64,000 nucleotides of DNA, from contig JACQYL010000098.1 of NCBI GenBank assembly GCA_016208165.1, positions 1-64,000 of the forward strand, given 5' to 3'. Numbering within the stretch: the first letter of the stretch is position 1; each line of letters opens with the position of its first letter. This document shows, in pieces, positions 53,882 to 62,531 of this stretch. This DNA comes from Deltaproteobacteria bacterium (lineage in GTDB: Bacteria > Desulfobacterota > Desulfarculia > JACQYL01). The notes beneath the pieces were generated by a model. That model saw nothing but the letters and a program-made list of their open reading frames with translations. It was not told the DNA's origin and ran no database searches. Position numbers and translations under genes: made by a program.

Positions 53882-55192
53882 CTAGTCGGTACCCTCTTTG
53901 CTTTCGGGGCCAACTTTGGTTGCCGCCGGCTCCTCGGTCGGAGGTTGGGCCGGGCTGGTCTTTTGAGCCGTTTCGGCGGAAGCGCCGGGGGAAATCCAGC
54001 CCTCCAACTCGACGGCTCTGGCGGTCGATTCGTTGATCATCTGTTCGATATTGCCCGGTATGGGCACGTTTTGCACTTTCAAATCGGACAAAACCCCTGT
54101 CAAATCTCGATACATAGCCGCAAGCGACTTTTCCATGTGAGAGATGCGCTTTTGCAGAAGCCGGTACTTGAAGGAAAGGCTCCTTCGATTCGGCTCGGCT
54201 CCCGGTTCTCCGCCGTTGGCGAGTTCCTCGGCCAGGCCAAGAAACGGACCGGGGCTCCCGACACCAGAAGCATCGGCCTCTTCCATGGAAAGCTCAGCCT
54301 GATTCATGATGTGACTGAAAAGCGCATTCACCGCTTCCCATTCCCCGTAATACCGGTGATTCAACACGGGGGAAACGTCTATGGATCCTACATCCAGCCT
54401 CTTGAATCCGGACACTTCCATTGTTCCAAAGGGTGCGAACTTACCCTTCCACAGCGTGAGCGTACCGTCAGAAGATTTGAAAAAGTACCCGCTTGCGTTA
54501 TACATGCTGATGGTGATCACAACACCCGCGATAACCGCGATGATCACCAGCAATGTGAAAAATGTCGAGCGCCGTTTGCTACCGCCCAAATCACTGGGAG
54601 GGGATTTAGGAGTTTGCGGTTTGATGGTTTTCTCAGCCAACTTGGGTTCCTCCTTTTTCGGTTCAACTCGAGACTCCATCCGGCGAGTTCCGGATTTCGG
54701 AACTTTGGCGGCATCCATTTCAGGCTTTGTGGCTTCGGGCGCTCGGACTGTGGGTTCCGGAGCCTTCCACCTCGGCGTTTCCTGCATTTTAGGAGCAATG
54801 GTATCCGAATACGGCGACGAGCCGCGCACCTGTTCCCGTTGGGTTACTTCGGCGATCTCAGGGGGTTTCGTCTCTGCTTCAGGACGAGTGGGCTTATCTT
54901 CTTCTAATTCGCCCGCGCCGGTTGTTACCTCTTCGGCCTCGGGTATCGGTGTTTCCTCAGCAGACAACGGTTTCTCGGAATCCCGTTTGTCCTTCAGGCC
55001 CTCCAGACCCTCTTCCTCGTACCTGGATAGCCAGTTGTAATACGTCGACCTCGAAAGACCCAGTTCGCGCAAAATCTGCGCCACCGGTTTTTCAGATTGG
55101 GAAACGGTGTCCAAAATGGCCTTTTTCTCATGTTCATCCAGGCTTACGTTCTTTCTTCCTTTTCCTCTTCCTGAGCCTGACTGTTCAGCCAT
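53882..55192 (-). CDS. Membrane-anchored helix-turn-helix protein
   Basis: 436 residues. Residues 20-68 are a transposase-type helix-turn-helix (ILRELGLSRSTYYNWLSRYE, then EGLEGLKDKR). A Pro/Glu/Lys-rich linker spans about 72-207. One transmembrane helix follows (about 210-230, FFTLLVIIAVIAGVVITISM). The remaining 200 residues are probably periplasmic, with a helical segment (FKYRLLQKRISHMEKSLAAM). DNA binding on the inside and sensing or anchoring outside is inferred. No catalytic domain is present, so it is not a transposase. It lies upstream of the three dynamin-like genes on the same strand and may be part of the same system. Confidence 0.78.
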   Translation of the reverse strand: MAEQSGSGRGKGRKNVSLDEHEKKAILDTVSQSEKPVAQILRELGLSRSTYYNWLSRYEEEGLEGLKDKRDSEKPLSAEETPIPEAEEVTTGAGELEEDKPTRPEAETKPPEIAEVTQREQVRGSSPYSDTIAPKMQETPRWKAPEPTVRAPEATKPEMDAAKVPKSGTRRMESRVEPKKEEPKLAEKTIKPQTPKSPPSDLGGSKRRSTFFTLLVIIAVIAGVVITISMYNASGYFFKSSDGTLTLWKGKFAPFGTMEVSGFKRLDVGSIDVSPVLNHRYYGEWEAVNALFSHIMNQAELSMEEADASGVGSPGPFLGLAEELANGGEPGAEPNRRSLSFKYRLLQKRISHMEKSLAAMYRDLTGVLSDLKVQNVPIPGNIEQMINESTARAVELEGWISPGASAETAQKTSPAQPPTEEPAATKVGPESKEGTD

Positions 55193-55316
55193 GAGTCCGT
55201 CCTCGTTGTCTTATGGTGATTGAAATACGTATACCCGAGATGCAGGATTGTGTAAAGAACAATATGGACTGAGCCGTTTTCGCTCCCATGGCATGTGCTC
55301 GGCCGTCTCCCGCGAC

Positions 55317-55970
55317 TCAGATCTCCGGTTTCGCAACTCTACAGTGTATAAGTGCGAACCGCGCACATGTCGGCCAACTCCGAAAAGGTGTCGCTCCAAC
55401 AGGATGAATCTCCATATCCACTACTCTCAAGAACGAGATATCACTCAGAAATGAGCATAGTCGCCTTGCGCTTCCGAGAAACCTGCCCTGTTCCAAAAAG
55501 CTGTAAAAATGGACGACAGGTTTGTCGGTCGGCTCTGGAAGTAGAGGCTCCAGAATGATCACATCTGTTCCGTCTTTCGAAAGGCTCTGGGAGGCGGCAA
55601 GTAAAGAAAGGCAAGTGGCGGCGTCGTTGTGATGGAGTACTCCACAATAGAGAATGTAGTCAAAGACCGCGCCGGACTTCGCAAACAGCTCCACGGCTTC
55701 GCATATAAATCGAATGTTCGATCGTCGGCCGTATCTTCTATTTGCCACGAATATGGCCCCGCAATCGATGTCGATACCCGTATAGGAAACGGACGGATCG
55801 GAAAAGAAGGCTTTAGCCACGTTCCCCGTAGCACAACCGATTTCAAGGACGTGTCTATGTTGCGTTGTCCATTTTCTCTTGGCCAGCTTCCGTTTGTCCA
55901 CTGTTCCACCCATCCAGAACTGGAATATGTCCCATAATCGGGGAAAGCGGCTTTCGGAAAAGAAAGGCAT
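55317..55970 (-). CDS. Class I SAM-dependent methyltransferase
   Basis: About 217 residues with motif I VLEIGCATGNVAKAF, motif II YTGIDIDCGAI and the post-motif YILYCGVLHHND, typical of the Methyltransf_11/25 group. The tail includes VIILEPLLPEP and Ser/Arg-rich segments. The ATG at 55970 overlaps the stop of the preceding methyltransferase gene in a TAATG, so the two are translationally coupled. An in-frame ATG at 56012 would lie inside the previous gene. The pair probably modifies a sugar or lipid carrier in the glycan cluster; the exact substrate cannot be told. Confidence 0.8.
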   Translation of the reverse strand: MPFFSESRFPRLWDIFQFWMGGTVDKRKLAKRKWTTQHRHVLEIGCATGNVAKAFFSDPSVSYTGIDIDCGAIFVANRRYGRRSNIRFICEAVELFAKSGAVFDYILYCGVLHHNDAATCLSLLAASQSLSKDGTDVIILEPLLPEPTDKPVVHFYSFLEQGRFLGSARRLCSFLSDISFLRVVDMEIHPVGATPFRSWPTCARFALIHCRVAKPEI

Positions 55971-56689
55971 TATCTTCTCCGGCGGACTTTGAATACAAAT
56001 TGCGCGCAACACATCTTCCGCAAACCAGGTGTTCGTTCCAGGAAGGGCTCCAGCTTTTTCAGAAACCGTGCGACGGGCTCAGGACAGAAGACCGGCACCA
56101 GGCCGCAATATAACGACGATTCCAATAGGCCGTTGTGTCTCTCAAACAGACGTACAAGAAATCGGGGTGAAAAAGACCTCTCCTCGTGTTGCCGGTGATA
56201 AGGAGATACCTTTTCCAAAATCTTGAGAATTGGGCTGTACCCGTTCGGTTCCACCACAACCACCTCGTTCGCGATGCTCATGATCTCCCCAACCGCCCGC
56301 TCCACGTCGTATAGGTGGTGCAGTACGCCACGGACAACGGCGACATCAAAACACGCACCCAGGCTCGAGAGCTCGTAGATACTAAGAACCTGGAACGAAA
56401 TCTTGCCTCGGCCCTCGGACTTTTCAGAAGCCGACCGGATCGCGTTTTGCGCTGCGTCCACTCCGACCACCTCGGCCGGTGATTCAGCCAATAACTCCAA
56501 GCTGTATTTGCCATCCCCACAGCCGACGTCGATGAGCCGCTTTCCTTTGATATCCGTCAAGGCCAGCACAGCCCTGGACATTCTCTGGTTGGCCGTTAAC
56601 GCCGAGAATTTGTCGTTTCGAGTGTAGAGGTATCCCCCGCTCGTGGCGACATCTCGGTTGAACCTATCGATATTGGCTTCTTTAGGCAT
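55970..56689 (-). CDS. Class I SAM-dependent methyltransferase
   Basis: About 239 residues from MPKEANIDRFNRD. Motif I is LIDVGCGDGKYSLEL, motif II VVGVDAAQNAI and the later motif VAVVRGVLHHLYDVERAV. The C-terminal stretch VVVVEPNGYSPILKILEKVSPYHRQHEERSF resembles UbiE/Coq5-related and polysaccharide-locus methyltransferases. In-frame ATGs at 56710 and 56800 are possible, but their residues are less family-like. It follows the epimerase-glycosyltransferase fusion by about 107 nt on the same strand and is coupled to the next methyltransferase. Confidence 0.8.
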   Translation of the reverse strand: MPKEANIDRFNRDVATSGGYLYTRNDKFSALTANQRMSRAVLALTDIKGKRLIDVGCGDGKYSLELLAESPAEVVGVDAAQNAIRSASEKSEGRGKISFQVLSIYELSSLGACFDVAVVRGVLHHLYDVERAVGEIMSIANEVVVVEPNGYSPILKILEKVSPYHRQHEERSFSPRFLVRLFERHNGLLESSLYCGLVPVFCPEPVARFLKKLEPFLERTPGLRKMCCAQFVFKVRRRR

Positions 56690-56796
56690 CTGTATTTGTT
56701 TTTTGAACATCCGTTGTTTGCAGCCTGTTCCCGGCCCGCTTCTTCGAGAATGCAGTCCGAAGTGGAACATTGACAAGCACGCTCCGTACCTAATGT

Positions 56797-58839
56797 TCAC
56801 GAATGCGCCCGGACGCTTCCGGAGCCGGCGGCCTCTTCGCCCCTATCCGATTTTCTGCGAAGCGCTTCAACGGAGTCATACTCATTTCCGCCGAAGACTA
56901 CCTTCCTCCGGATGTACCGTGGCCTATTCTTTACCTCTTCCGTGATTTTCCCTATGTAATCACCCAGTACGCTAAGCGAGATAAGCTGAACGCTCCCCAG
57001 GCCTAACACCAGCAAAACCACCGTGGTTACGCCCTTTACGCTCGGCGGATCAATGAAATACGCTGTCAGATAGAACAGCGAGAGTCCGACCGATACGAAA
57101 AACATCGCCAGACCCAGACCCTGAATGAGATGAAGAGGCTTCATACTGAAAGAAAAGATTCCCTTTTTGGCCCACCAGATGTTTTTCAGAAACCTGTTTG
57201 TACTTCTCCCGAAGAGGCGTTCCGGACGTACATATGGAATCCCGACTTGACGGAATCCCACCCATGCGCGCAATCCGCGGATAAAGGCATCCTTCTCGGG
57301 AAATTTCAGCATCTGATCGACCGCTTTTCTGTCCATCAAAGAAAAGTCGCCGGCGTCCACAGGAACGGGGATATCGGACAGAAGCTTGAAGGCGCGATAA
57401 AAGAGCTTGTAGAAAACGCGCATATGCAAAGGAGCCACACGGTTGGTTCTTTGTCCGTAGATGATGTTGTATCCCGCTTCCCATTTCTTAATGAAATCCG
57501 GGATGACCTCCGGCGGATCCTGCAGGTCTCCGTCGAGAAGCACCACGGCGTCTCCGGAGGCGACTTCCATGCCGCTTAAAAAGGCGGATTGAGAGCCGAA
57601 ATTCCGGGAGTGCGATATTCCGATGGTATGTCTGTCTTTGGCAGTGATATCCTTGATTGCCGTTTCGTCGCCGAAGGGGCTGCCGTCATTCACGAATATA
57701 ATTTCGTAGTCGTAATCCGATGACTCGAACACATCCGTCAGCCGTTGATGCATGACCGGGATGGCCTGCTCGTCTTTATAACAGGCGATGACGGCCGAAA
57801 TCTTCTTCCTCTTGTTTGGGCCCTCATCGAAACGGAGCCGGTCCGAAGCCCCCTGCTCCCACCTGGCGCATAGGTGCAGGCCTTCGCGAAAGCCGATCTT
57901 GCTTTGCCACCCCATCTTCTCGAGAGCCAGCCTTGGATTACCGTACCAGTCCGGGAGGTCCCATTTTCGGACAGGCATGGAATCGAATTGCGGCTCCGAA
58001 GGAAGTGCAAAGACTTCTTTTGCCGTTTCAGCCACTTCCTCCAAGGTGGTTTTGATTCCGGACGCTATGTTGACGGATAGGCCCGGGTCCGTTTTGCATA
58101 TGGTGACCGCCGCCTTGGTGAATGCCCTCGTGCAGTCATCCACATACACAAAGTCGCGCGAAATGTTTCGTTCGGCGAGGGGAGGCCACTGTCCCTTCAA
58201 AGCAGAGGAAACCAGCGTCGGCACCAGCCGGTTCCTTTCTTCCCACGGTCCGTACACGGAGTAGAGCCGAAGATGTACGCACGGCAGTTCGAGAACCTGT
58301 CCGTAGTATTTGATAAGGAACGAGCAGGAAACCTTGGACACCGCGTAGTCGCTATTGGGAATCAATTCGCTCGACTCATCCGGACGCATACAGTTGAGAC
58401 CGTATTCCGAAGAAGACCCCGCATGAACCATGGCCGTGCAGCCGATATCACGGAGGGTCTGAAGGACATTGAACAAACCTATGTAGTTGGTCTCGTGGAT
58501 GGAACGCGCATCGGCCTGCCAGGAATAGGCGCCGTACGCGGACAGATGGAACAGCGTCTCCGGACGAATTCTTCGTAACGCCTGATCCACCGAGCCGCTA
58601 TCGGTCACATCCACGCATACCAGATCTTCGTCACGGGCATAGCGAAGCCGCCGGCTCGTTCCCGGATTCCTCGAGGACGCGAAAACATCCTCTCTAATTC
58701 GGCGCAGGCTATGAAAAAGATTGGCGCCTACAAAGCCGGAAGCGCCGATTATGAGAATGGGCCCCGCCAGCTGTTCCGCATCCCTGACATCATTATCATC
58801 CCAGGTGTCCATCAGCAGTTTCGAATTCAACATGACCAA
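56797..58839 (-). CDS. Fusion of NAD-dependent sugar epimerase/dehydratase and GT2 glycosyltransferase
   Basis: 680 residues. The first half (to about 335) is an extended SDR enzyme with ILIIGASGFVGANLF, a serine region HAGSSSEYG and the catalytic YAVSK. The second half (from about 347) is a family 2 glycosyltransferase of the ArnC/DPM1 type: SAVIACYKDEQAIPVM, VNDGSPFGDE, VVLLDGDLQDPPEVI. Two C-terminal membrane helices follow (GLGLAMFFVSVGLSLFYLTA and VTTVVLLVLGLGSVQLISLS). It probably modifies a nucleotide sugar and transfers a sugar to a polyprenyl lipid. The linker is short with no frame disturbance, so the fusion looks genuine. It follows the transketolase gene by only a few bases. Confidence 0.85.
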   Translation of the reverse strand: MVMLNSKLLMDTWDDNDVRDAEQLAGPILIIGASGFVGANLFHSLRRIREDVFASSRNPGTSRRLRYARDEDLVCVDVTDSGSVDQALRRIRPETLFHLSAYGAYSWQADARSIHETNYIGLFNVLQTLRDIGCTAMVHAGSSSEYGLNCMRPDESSELIPNSDYAVSKVSCSFLIKYYGQVLELPCVHLRLYSVYGPWEERNRLVPTLVSSALKGQWPPLAERNISRDFVYVDDCTRAFTKAAVTICKTDPGLSVNIASGIKTTLEEVAETAKEVFALPSEPQFDSMPVRKWDLPDWYGNPRLALEKMGWQSKIGFREGLHLCARWEQGASDRLRFDEGPNKRKKISAVIACYKDEQAIPVMHQRLTDVFESSDYDYEIIFVNDGSPFGDETAIKDITAKDRHTIGISHSRNFGSQSAFLSGMEVASGDAVVLLDGDLQDPPEVIPDFIKKWEAGYNIIYGQRTNRVAPLHMRVFYKLFYRAFKLLSDIPVPVDAGDFSLMDRKAVDQMLKFPEKDAFIRGLRAWVGFRQVGIPYVRPERLFGRSTNRFLKNIWWAKKGIFSFSMKPLHLIQGLGLAMFFVSVGLSLFYLTAYFIDPPSVKGVTTVVLLVLGLGSVQLISLSVLGDYIGKITEEVKNRPRYIRRKVVFGGNEYDSVEALRRKSDRGEEAAGSGSVRAHS

Positions 58840-58843
58840 GCGC

Positions 58844-59800
58844 TCAGGTTTTGGTTTCTGAAGAAACCTTCTTGCCTTTCTTGCGACCCAACTCGCTCAA
58901 TACGACGTCCTTGAGAACATCAGCGGATATCCCGTTCAGCTTCTCCATAAAACGTTTGCCGCCCGTTAATCCGGGCGGTATTTTTCCGGCCCCGCACCGG
59001 ACAATCCTACACGGAATCGATTCCTCGGCAACGATTTCGGACACCAGCGAACCCGCCCCGCCCACCACGCTATGCGCCTCGATAACGACTCCAAGATTGA
59101 ATTGAGAAAGCGTCTCGATGATCCGCTCTTTCGGAGGCGGGGATATGCATGAAAGGAGCATAACGGCCGCCTGGACATGTTCCTGCGTCAACATCTCGGC
59201 AGCCTTCAGTCCCTCGAGCACGGACGGGCCCATGCCGATGAAGATGACATCACAGCCTGGTCTGACGACCTGGGCATCCCCCAACATAAAGCGTCCGTCC
59301 AATCCGGGGACGACCGTGGTGTCATCCTTGCTCAGCCTGTAATACGTCGGACCCTCAAGATTCCAGGTCGTTTCCAGGGAGGACACGGCCTGGGCGTGGT
59401 CACCGGGCGTCACTATCCTGATGCCCGGCAGAGTCCGCAAGATTCCCACATCCTCGAGCCCGTAGTGAGTCACCCCGGCGCTCCCGTATTCGAAGCCTCC
59501 TCCAACGCCTATCATCCGAACCGGAAGGCCGTGAAGAACAGGGCCATTTCGGATGAATTCAAAAGCGCGCATCGTCAGGAAGGTTGCCATGGAGTAAACG
59601 AACGGGATGAACCCGGCTTCCGCCATTCCGGTCGCAATACCCACCATGTTCTGCTCGGCAACGCCCACGTTAAAAAAACGGTCGGGATGGCGCTCCGCAA
59701 ACGTCTCGAGCACGGTATAGCCGACATCCGCGGAGAGAAGAACAAGTCTACGGTCCTTTTCCGCCAGAGACACCAGGAGTTGTACGAAAGGCCGTCTCAT
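58844..59800 (-). CDS. Transketolase-like C-terminal subunit
   Basis: 318 residues covering the transketolase pyrimidine-binding domain (SADVGYTVLETFAERHPDRF, GVAEQNMVGIATGMAEAG with the ThDP-activating Glu) and the C-terminal domain (GMGPSVLEGLKAAEMLTQ). The partner subunit is encoded immediately upstream with an ATGA overlap, together making one split transketolase. Such split enzymes are common in archaea and also occur in glycan clusters, where they may make unusual sugars. Here the position beside an epimerase-glycosyltransferase supports the second role (inference). Confidence 0.88.
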   Translation of the reverse strand: MRRPFVQLLVSLAEKDRRLVLLSADVGYTVLETFAERHPDRFFNVGVAEQNMVGIATGMAEAGFIPFVYSMATFLTMRAFEFIRNGPVLHGLPVRMIGVGGGFEYGSAGVTHYGLEDVGILRTLPGIRIVTPGDHAQAVSSLETTWNLEGPTYYRLSKDDTTVVPGLDGRFMLGDAQVVRPGCDVIFIGMGPSVLEGLKAAEMLTQEHVQAAVMLLSCISPPPKERIIETLSQFNLGVVIEAHSVVGGAGSLVSEIVAEESIPCRIVRCGAGKIPPGLTGGKRFMEKLNGISADVLKDVVLSELGRKKGKKVSSETKT

Positions 59801-60600
59801 TCAAAGAACGCCAGTTCTTTCTTGGCGATATCGAATTCATTGTCGGACATGGGCCAATAGTGCCACTTTATCAGCCCTTCCATGTACGAAACCCCCTTGC
59901 CGGAGATCGTATGCGCTATAATGATCTTGGGTCTGTCTTGAATCTCCTCGATGCGCTCAAAACAATGAATCAATTCCTCGGTGCTGTGACCGTCGACTTC
60001 CTCGACGCGCCACCCAAATGCTCTCCATTTGTCGCATATCGGCATTAAGGACAGCACCTCGTCCGTATAACCGAAAGCCTGCTGACCGTTATAGTCAACG
60101 ATGGTTATCAAATTCGAAAGCTTATGGTGCGCAGCAAACAGCGCTGCTTCCCATACCGATCCTTCGTTGCATTCGGCGTCACTGATAAGAACAAAAGCGC
60201 GGCGCGACGACCCTTGCAGCCTGGCGGCCAAGGCGGATCCTACACCATAGCTCAAGCCGTGCCCCAGGGATCCGGTTGAAAAGTCGATCGATTCCAGTAC
60301 ATGGTCCGGGTGAACGCCAAGCATGCTTTCGTCGCTGCAGTATCTTCTCAACTCATCTATCGAAATAGACCCTATCATATAGAGAATAGCATACAATGTT
60401 ATGGCCGCATGACCTTTAGAAAGAATGAACCGATCTCGATCGTTGTCTGCAAACGATTTGATCCGCAATATGTGGCTATAGAGGACACTCATAATTTCTA
60501 CAACCGACAATGCAGACCCTATGTGCCCAACATTAGATAGCTTGCATTGTTCAACAATCAATTCCCGTAAATGGCGAGGCTCTAAGTATTTTGCATTCAT
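59797..60600 (-). CDS. Transketolase-like N-terminal subunit
   Basis: 267 residues forming the ThDP pyrophosphate-binding domain. RFILSKGHAAITLYAIL and STGSLGHGLSYGVGSALAARL are present, and the metal/diphosphate motif reads ISDAECNEGSVWEAALFA (family GDGExxEG). It ends with GKGVSYMEGLIKWHYWP. It pairs with the downstream subunit by gene overlap. The region has a visibly lower G+C content than the core operons, which suggests the glycan genes were acquired separately. A housekeeping role in the pentose phosphate pathway is less likely given the context. Confidence 0.88.
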   Translation of the reverse strand: MNAKYLEPRHLRELIVEQCKLSNVGHIGSALSVVEIMSVLYSHILRIKSFADNDRDRFILSKGHAAITLYAILYMIGSISIDELRRYCSDESMLGVHPDHVLESIDFSTGSLGHGLSYGVGSALAARLQGSSRRAFVLISDAECNEGSVWEAALFAAHHKLSNLITIVDYNGQQAFGYTDEVLSLMPICDKWRAFGWRVEEVDGHSTEELIHCFERIEEIQDRPKIIIAHTISGKGVSYMEGLIKWHYWPMSDNEFDIAKKELAFFE

Positions 60601-60706
60601 ATCAAATGCCGCCCGAATATGGTCTGCAACGTATCAAAATCTGTCCAGAACATGGATAGAACATACAGGTAACAACAAACTGAAGTAGACTTCTTCGTTC
60701 GGTTCG

Positions 60707-61999
60707 TTAGTCCTTCTTTGCCTCTAACTTGGCATTTTTGTGCCTTAATATAACCGGAAGGAAATGATCCAAATTAAATTCACTATTATCTAAACGTAGA
60801 TCTTCCGATCTGTTGCTGCTCAAAGAGGTTACCACCGATTCCAGAGGATAAGCGATGGCGTACGCTCGCAATTGCACGATCGAGTAGCAGAAAGCGACGA
60901 GTGTGGCAACAACTACAAAGATCCCCGTCTGCTTCGTAATCCGCTCCAGATAGGAAGGGAGAAAGGCCAACAAGGAAAGAATGAAAGGAATCACCAGGTG
61001 CACAAGGTATCCCATCGACATCAGACCACTCATAAAAAAATACTTCCAGTTGCCGATTCCTGAAACGAGAAACCTCCTCTTGTCAAACAGCAGTCCAAAG
61101 TGGTCGCCGACATATTTCGTGGAGCCGTCAAGCCCGGTTCGGAAAAGCCAACCACTACCTACCAACTCAACTTCCGGATAGGTCAGCTTTACATAGTACA
61201 GTTGTCCCAAATACAGAAGTATACCCGCCAATCCGGGTATAATGATCGTAAGTATATGCCTCTGACCCTTTATTACCGACGGGTGCATAACGATAGCGAT
61301 CAAATAATAGGTTACCAGAAAAAAGAAAGCCGTAAAAGGTTCCGTATAAAACATTCCAAAGACGATCACGACACGGAGTACGTGGTGAAAACCGGACGGG
61401 GTCTCTTGACGCAGGGACCTCTCCACCAAAATTAGATAACCGATAGCAAATATGCATATCACTGCTGATGGGTATATTTCCCAATAATACCTTAAATTGT
61501 AAGGAAACGTCTGGTATACCGATTGGCAGGAAACGCCTAAAAGCAAGGCGCTAACAAGGCGACCATCATATTGAAGGACCATCGTGAAAGCCAAGAAACC
61601 GAGCAGCGCCGAACTGATCCAGACTATAGCCTGATTGTGAAAACACATTAAACGCTGACTGAATCCACCATTCCATGCATAGGATATCCTCTCGAGCAGG
61701 TGTGCAGCTTGTAGGAATCCCATGGAAGAGGAACGCCATATCTTCTGCCGTTGATTCTCGTCCACGGGCCGGCAGAAGGCCAAACCCCCGTGCTTAAAGT
61801 AGCCATGTTCAATCCATACTTTTATCGTATCATTGTATTTCTGGCGAAATTCTAATTTGCCGACATCCCTGTTGTGGACGGATAAGAATAGAAAGACATA
61901 AATCACCATTCCAAACAGCAAAAAAAACAGGAAACACGCAAAACGTCCGCGAAGGAGTGCGCGGGGAATCCATGGGACGGCCGTTGGTTTCATAGGCAC
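60707..61999 (-). CDS. Polytopic membrane protein of the glycan cluster
   Basis: 430 residues with about nine to ten hydrophobic segments, for example CFLFFLLFGMVIYVFLFLS, IWISSALLGFLAFTMVL, YPSAVICIFAIGYLILVE and FIVVVATLVAFCYSIVQL-like stretches. A large loop after the first helix (about 45-115) could be periplasmic, as in GT-C-fold glycosyltransferases, but I see no DD or DE motif that would settle this. Codon use is AT-richer than in neighbouring core genes. I do not recognise the family. Its position upstream of the transketolase and glycosyltransferase genes suggests a part in surface-polymer assembly or lipid-linked sugar transfer. Confidence 0.65.
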   Translation of the reverse strand: MPMKPTAVPWIPRALLRGRFACFLFFLLFGMVIYVFLFLSVHNRDVGKLEFRQKYNDTIKVWIEHGYFKHGGLAFCRPVDENQRQKIWRSSSMGFLQAAHLLERISYAWNGGFSQRLMCFHNQAIVWISSALLGFLAFTMVLQYDGRLVSALLLGVSCQSVYQTFPYNLRYYWEIYPSAVICIFAIGYLILVERSLRQETPSGFHHVLRVVIVFGMFYTEPFTAFFFLVTYYLIAIVMHPSVIKGQRHILTIIIPGLAGILLYLGQLYYVKLTYPEVELVGSGWLFRTGLDGSTKYVGDHFGLLFDKRRFLVSGIGNWKYFFMSGLMSMGYLVHLVIPFILSLLAFLPSYLERITKQTGIFVVVATLVAFCYSIVQLRAYAIAYPLESVVTSLSSNRSEDLRLDNSEFNLDHFLPVILRHKNAKLEAKKD

Positions 62000-62531
62000 T
62001 GCACGAATCCCTCAATATCATTTCGCATTGAATGCTCCAAAGAAACCGACCGCCGGCAGATCGGTCAGGAAAGATCAGACCGCGTGGGTATCACACGACT
62101 GTTCCCGGATCGGTCATGGGCGCCGCAATTTTGTTCAACATAGCATCTTCCCCGGAAATATTAAAGCCTTCTCATGACCCTGACGCAGCCCTCCGATGCA
62201 TCCTCTCACGGTTGAAAATACCGTTCACCGATGCTGGGAAGTCCGTACTTTCAGTCATTGTACGCTTCTATCGGTTTCCAAAGGACGGAGGCCGGCGACC
62301 GTCCAAACACTGTTTGGCTCCGACCCGCGGTTCGACTATCCTGCCACCGCCTCATCGATGTCCCCCGGTAGGGCGCTGGGAGAGGCGGCTAGCGCCGGAC
62401 GGCAAAATTAGGCTTGGAGGCATACGATCTTGAAAAAAACGCCGATCCATCGTAGTCTTGATTTGCTCGGATAAGGCCGCTCTCGGCAACATTGCTCACT
62501 CGGATGACTGAGTCAGGAGATCCCAAAAACT
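62000..62531. other. Intergenic region upstream of selB
   Basis: About 530 bases between the divergent membrane-protein and selB genes. No protein frame with a recognisable domain is seen. A short CCAAAC/GTTTGG hairpin lies near 62307. A selC tRNA, which often neighbours selB, was looked for and not found. Confidence 0.45.

Noticed and set aside
53759-54907. Long plus-strand open frame (382 codons) opposite the HTH membrane protein
   Set aside because: It is antisense to a gene with clear domains and biased linker composition, has no recognisable domain, and is rich in Arg, Phe and Gly as expected of a shadow frame.
62000-62531. Possible selC (tRNA-Sec) gene beside selB
   Set aside because: A GGTTCGACTATCC stretch near 62328 resembles a T-arm, but no matching stem, UCA anticodon arm or acceptor could be found.
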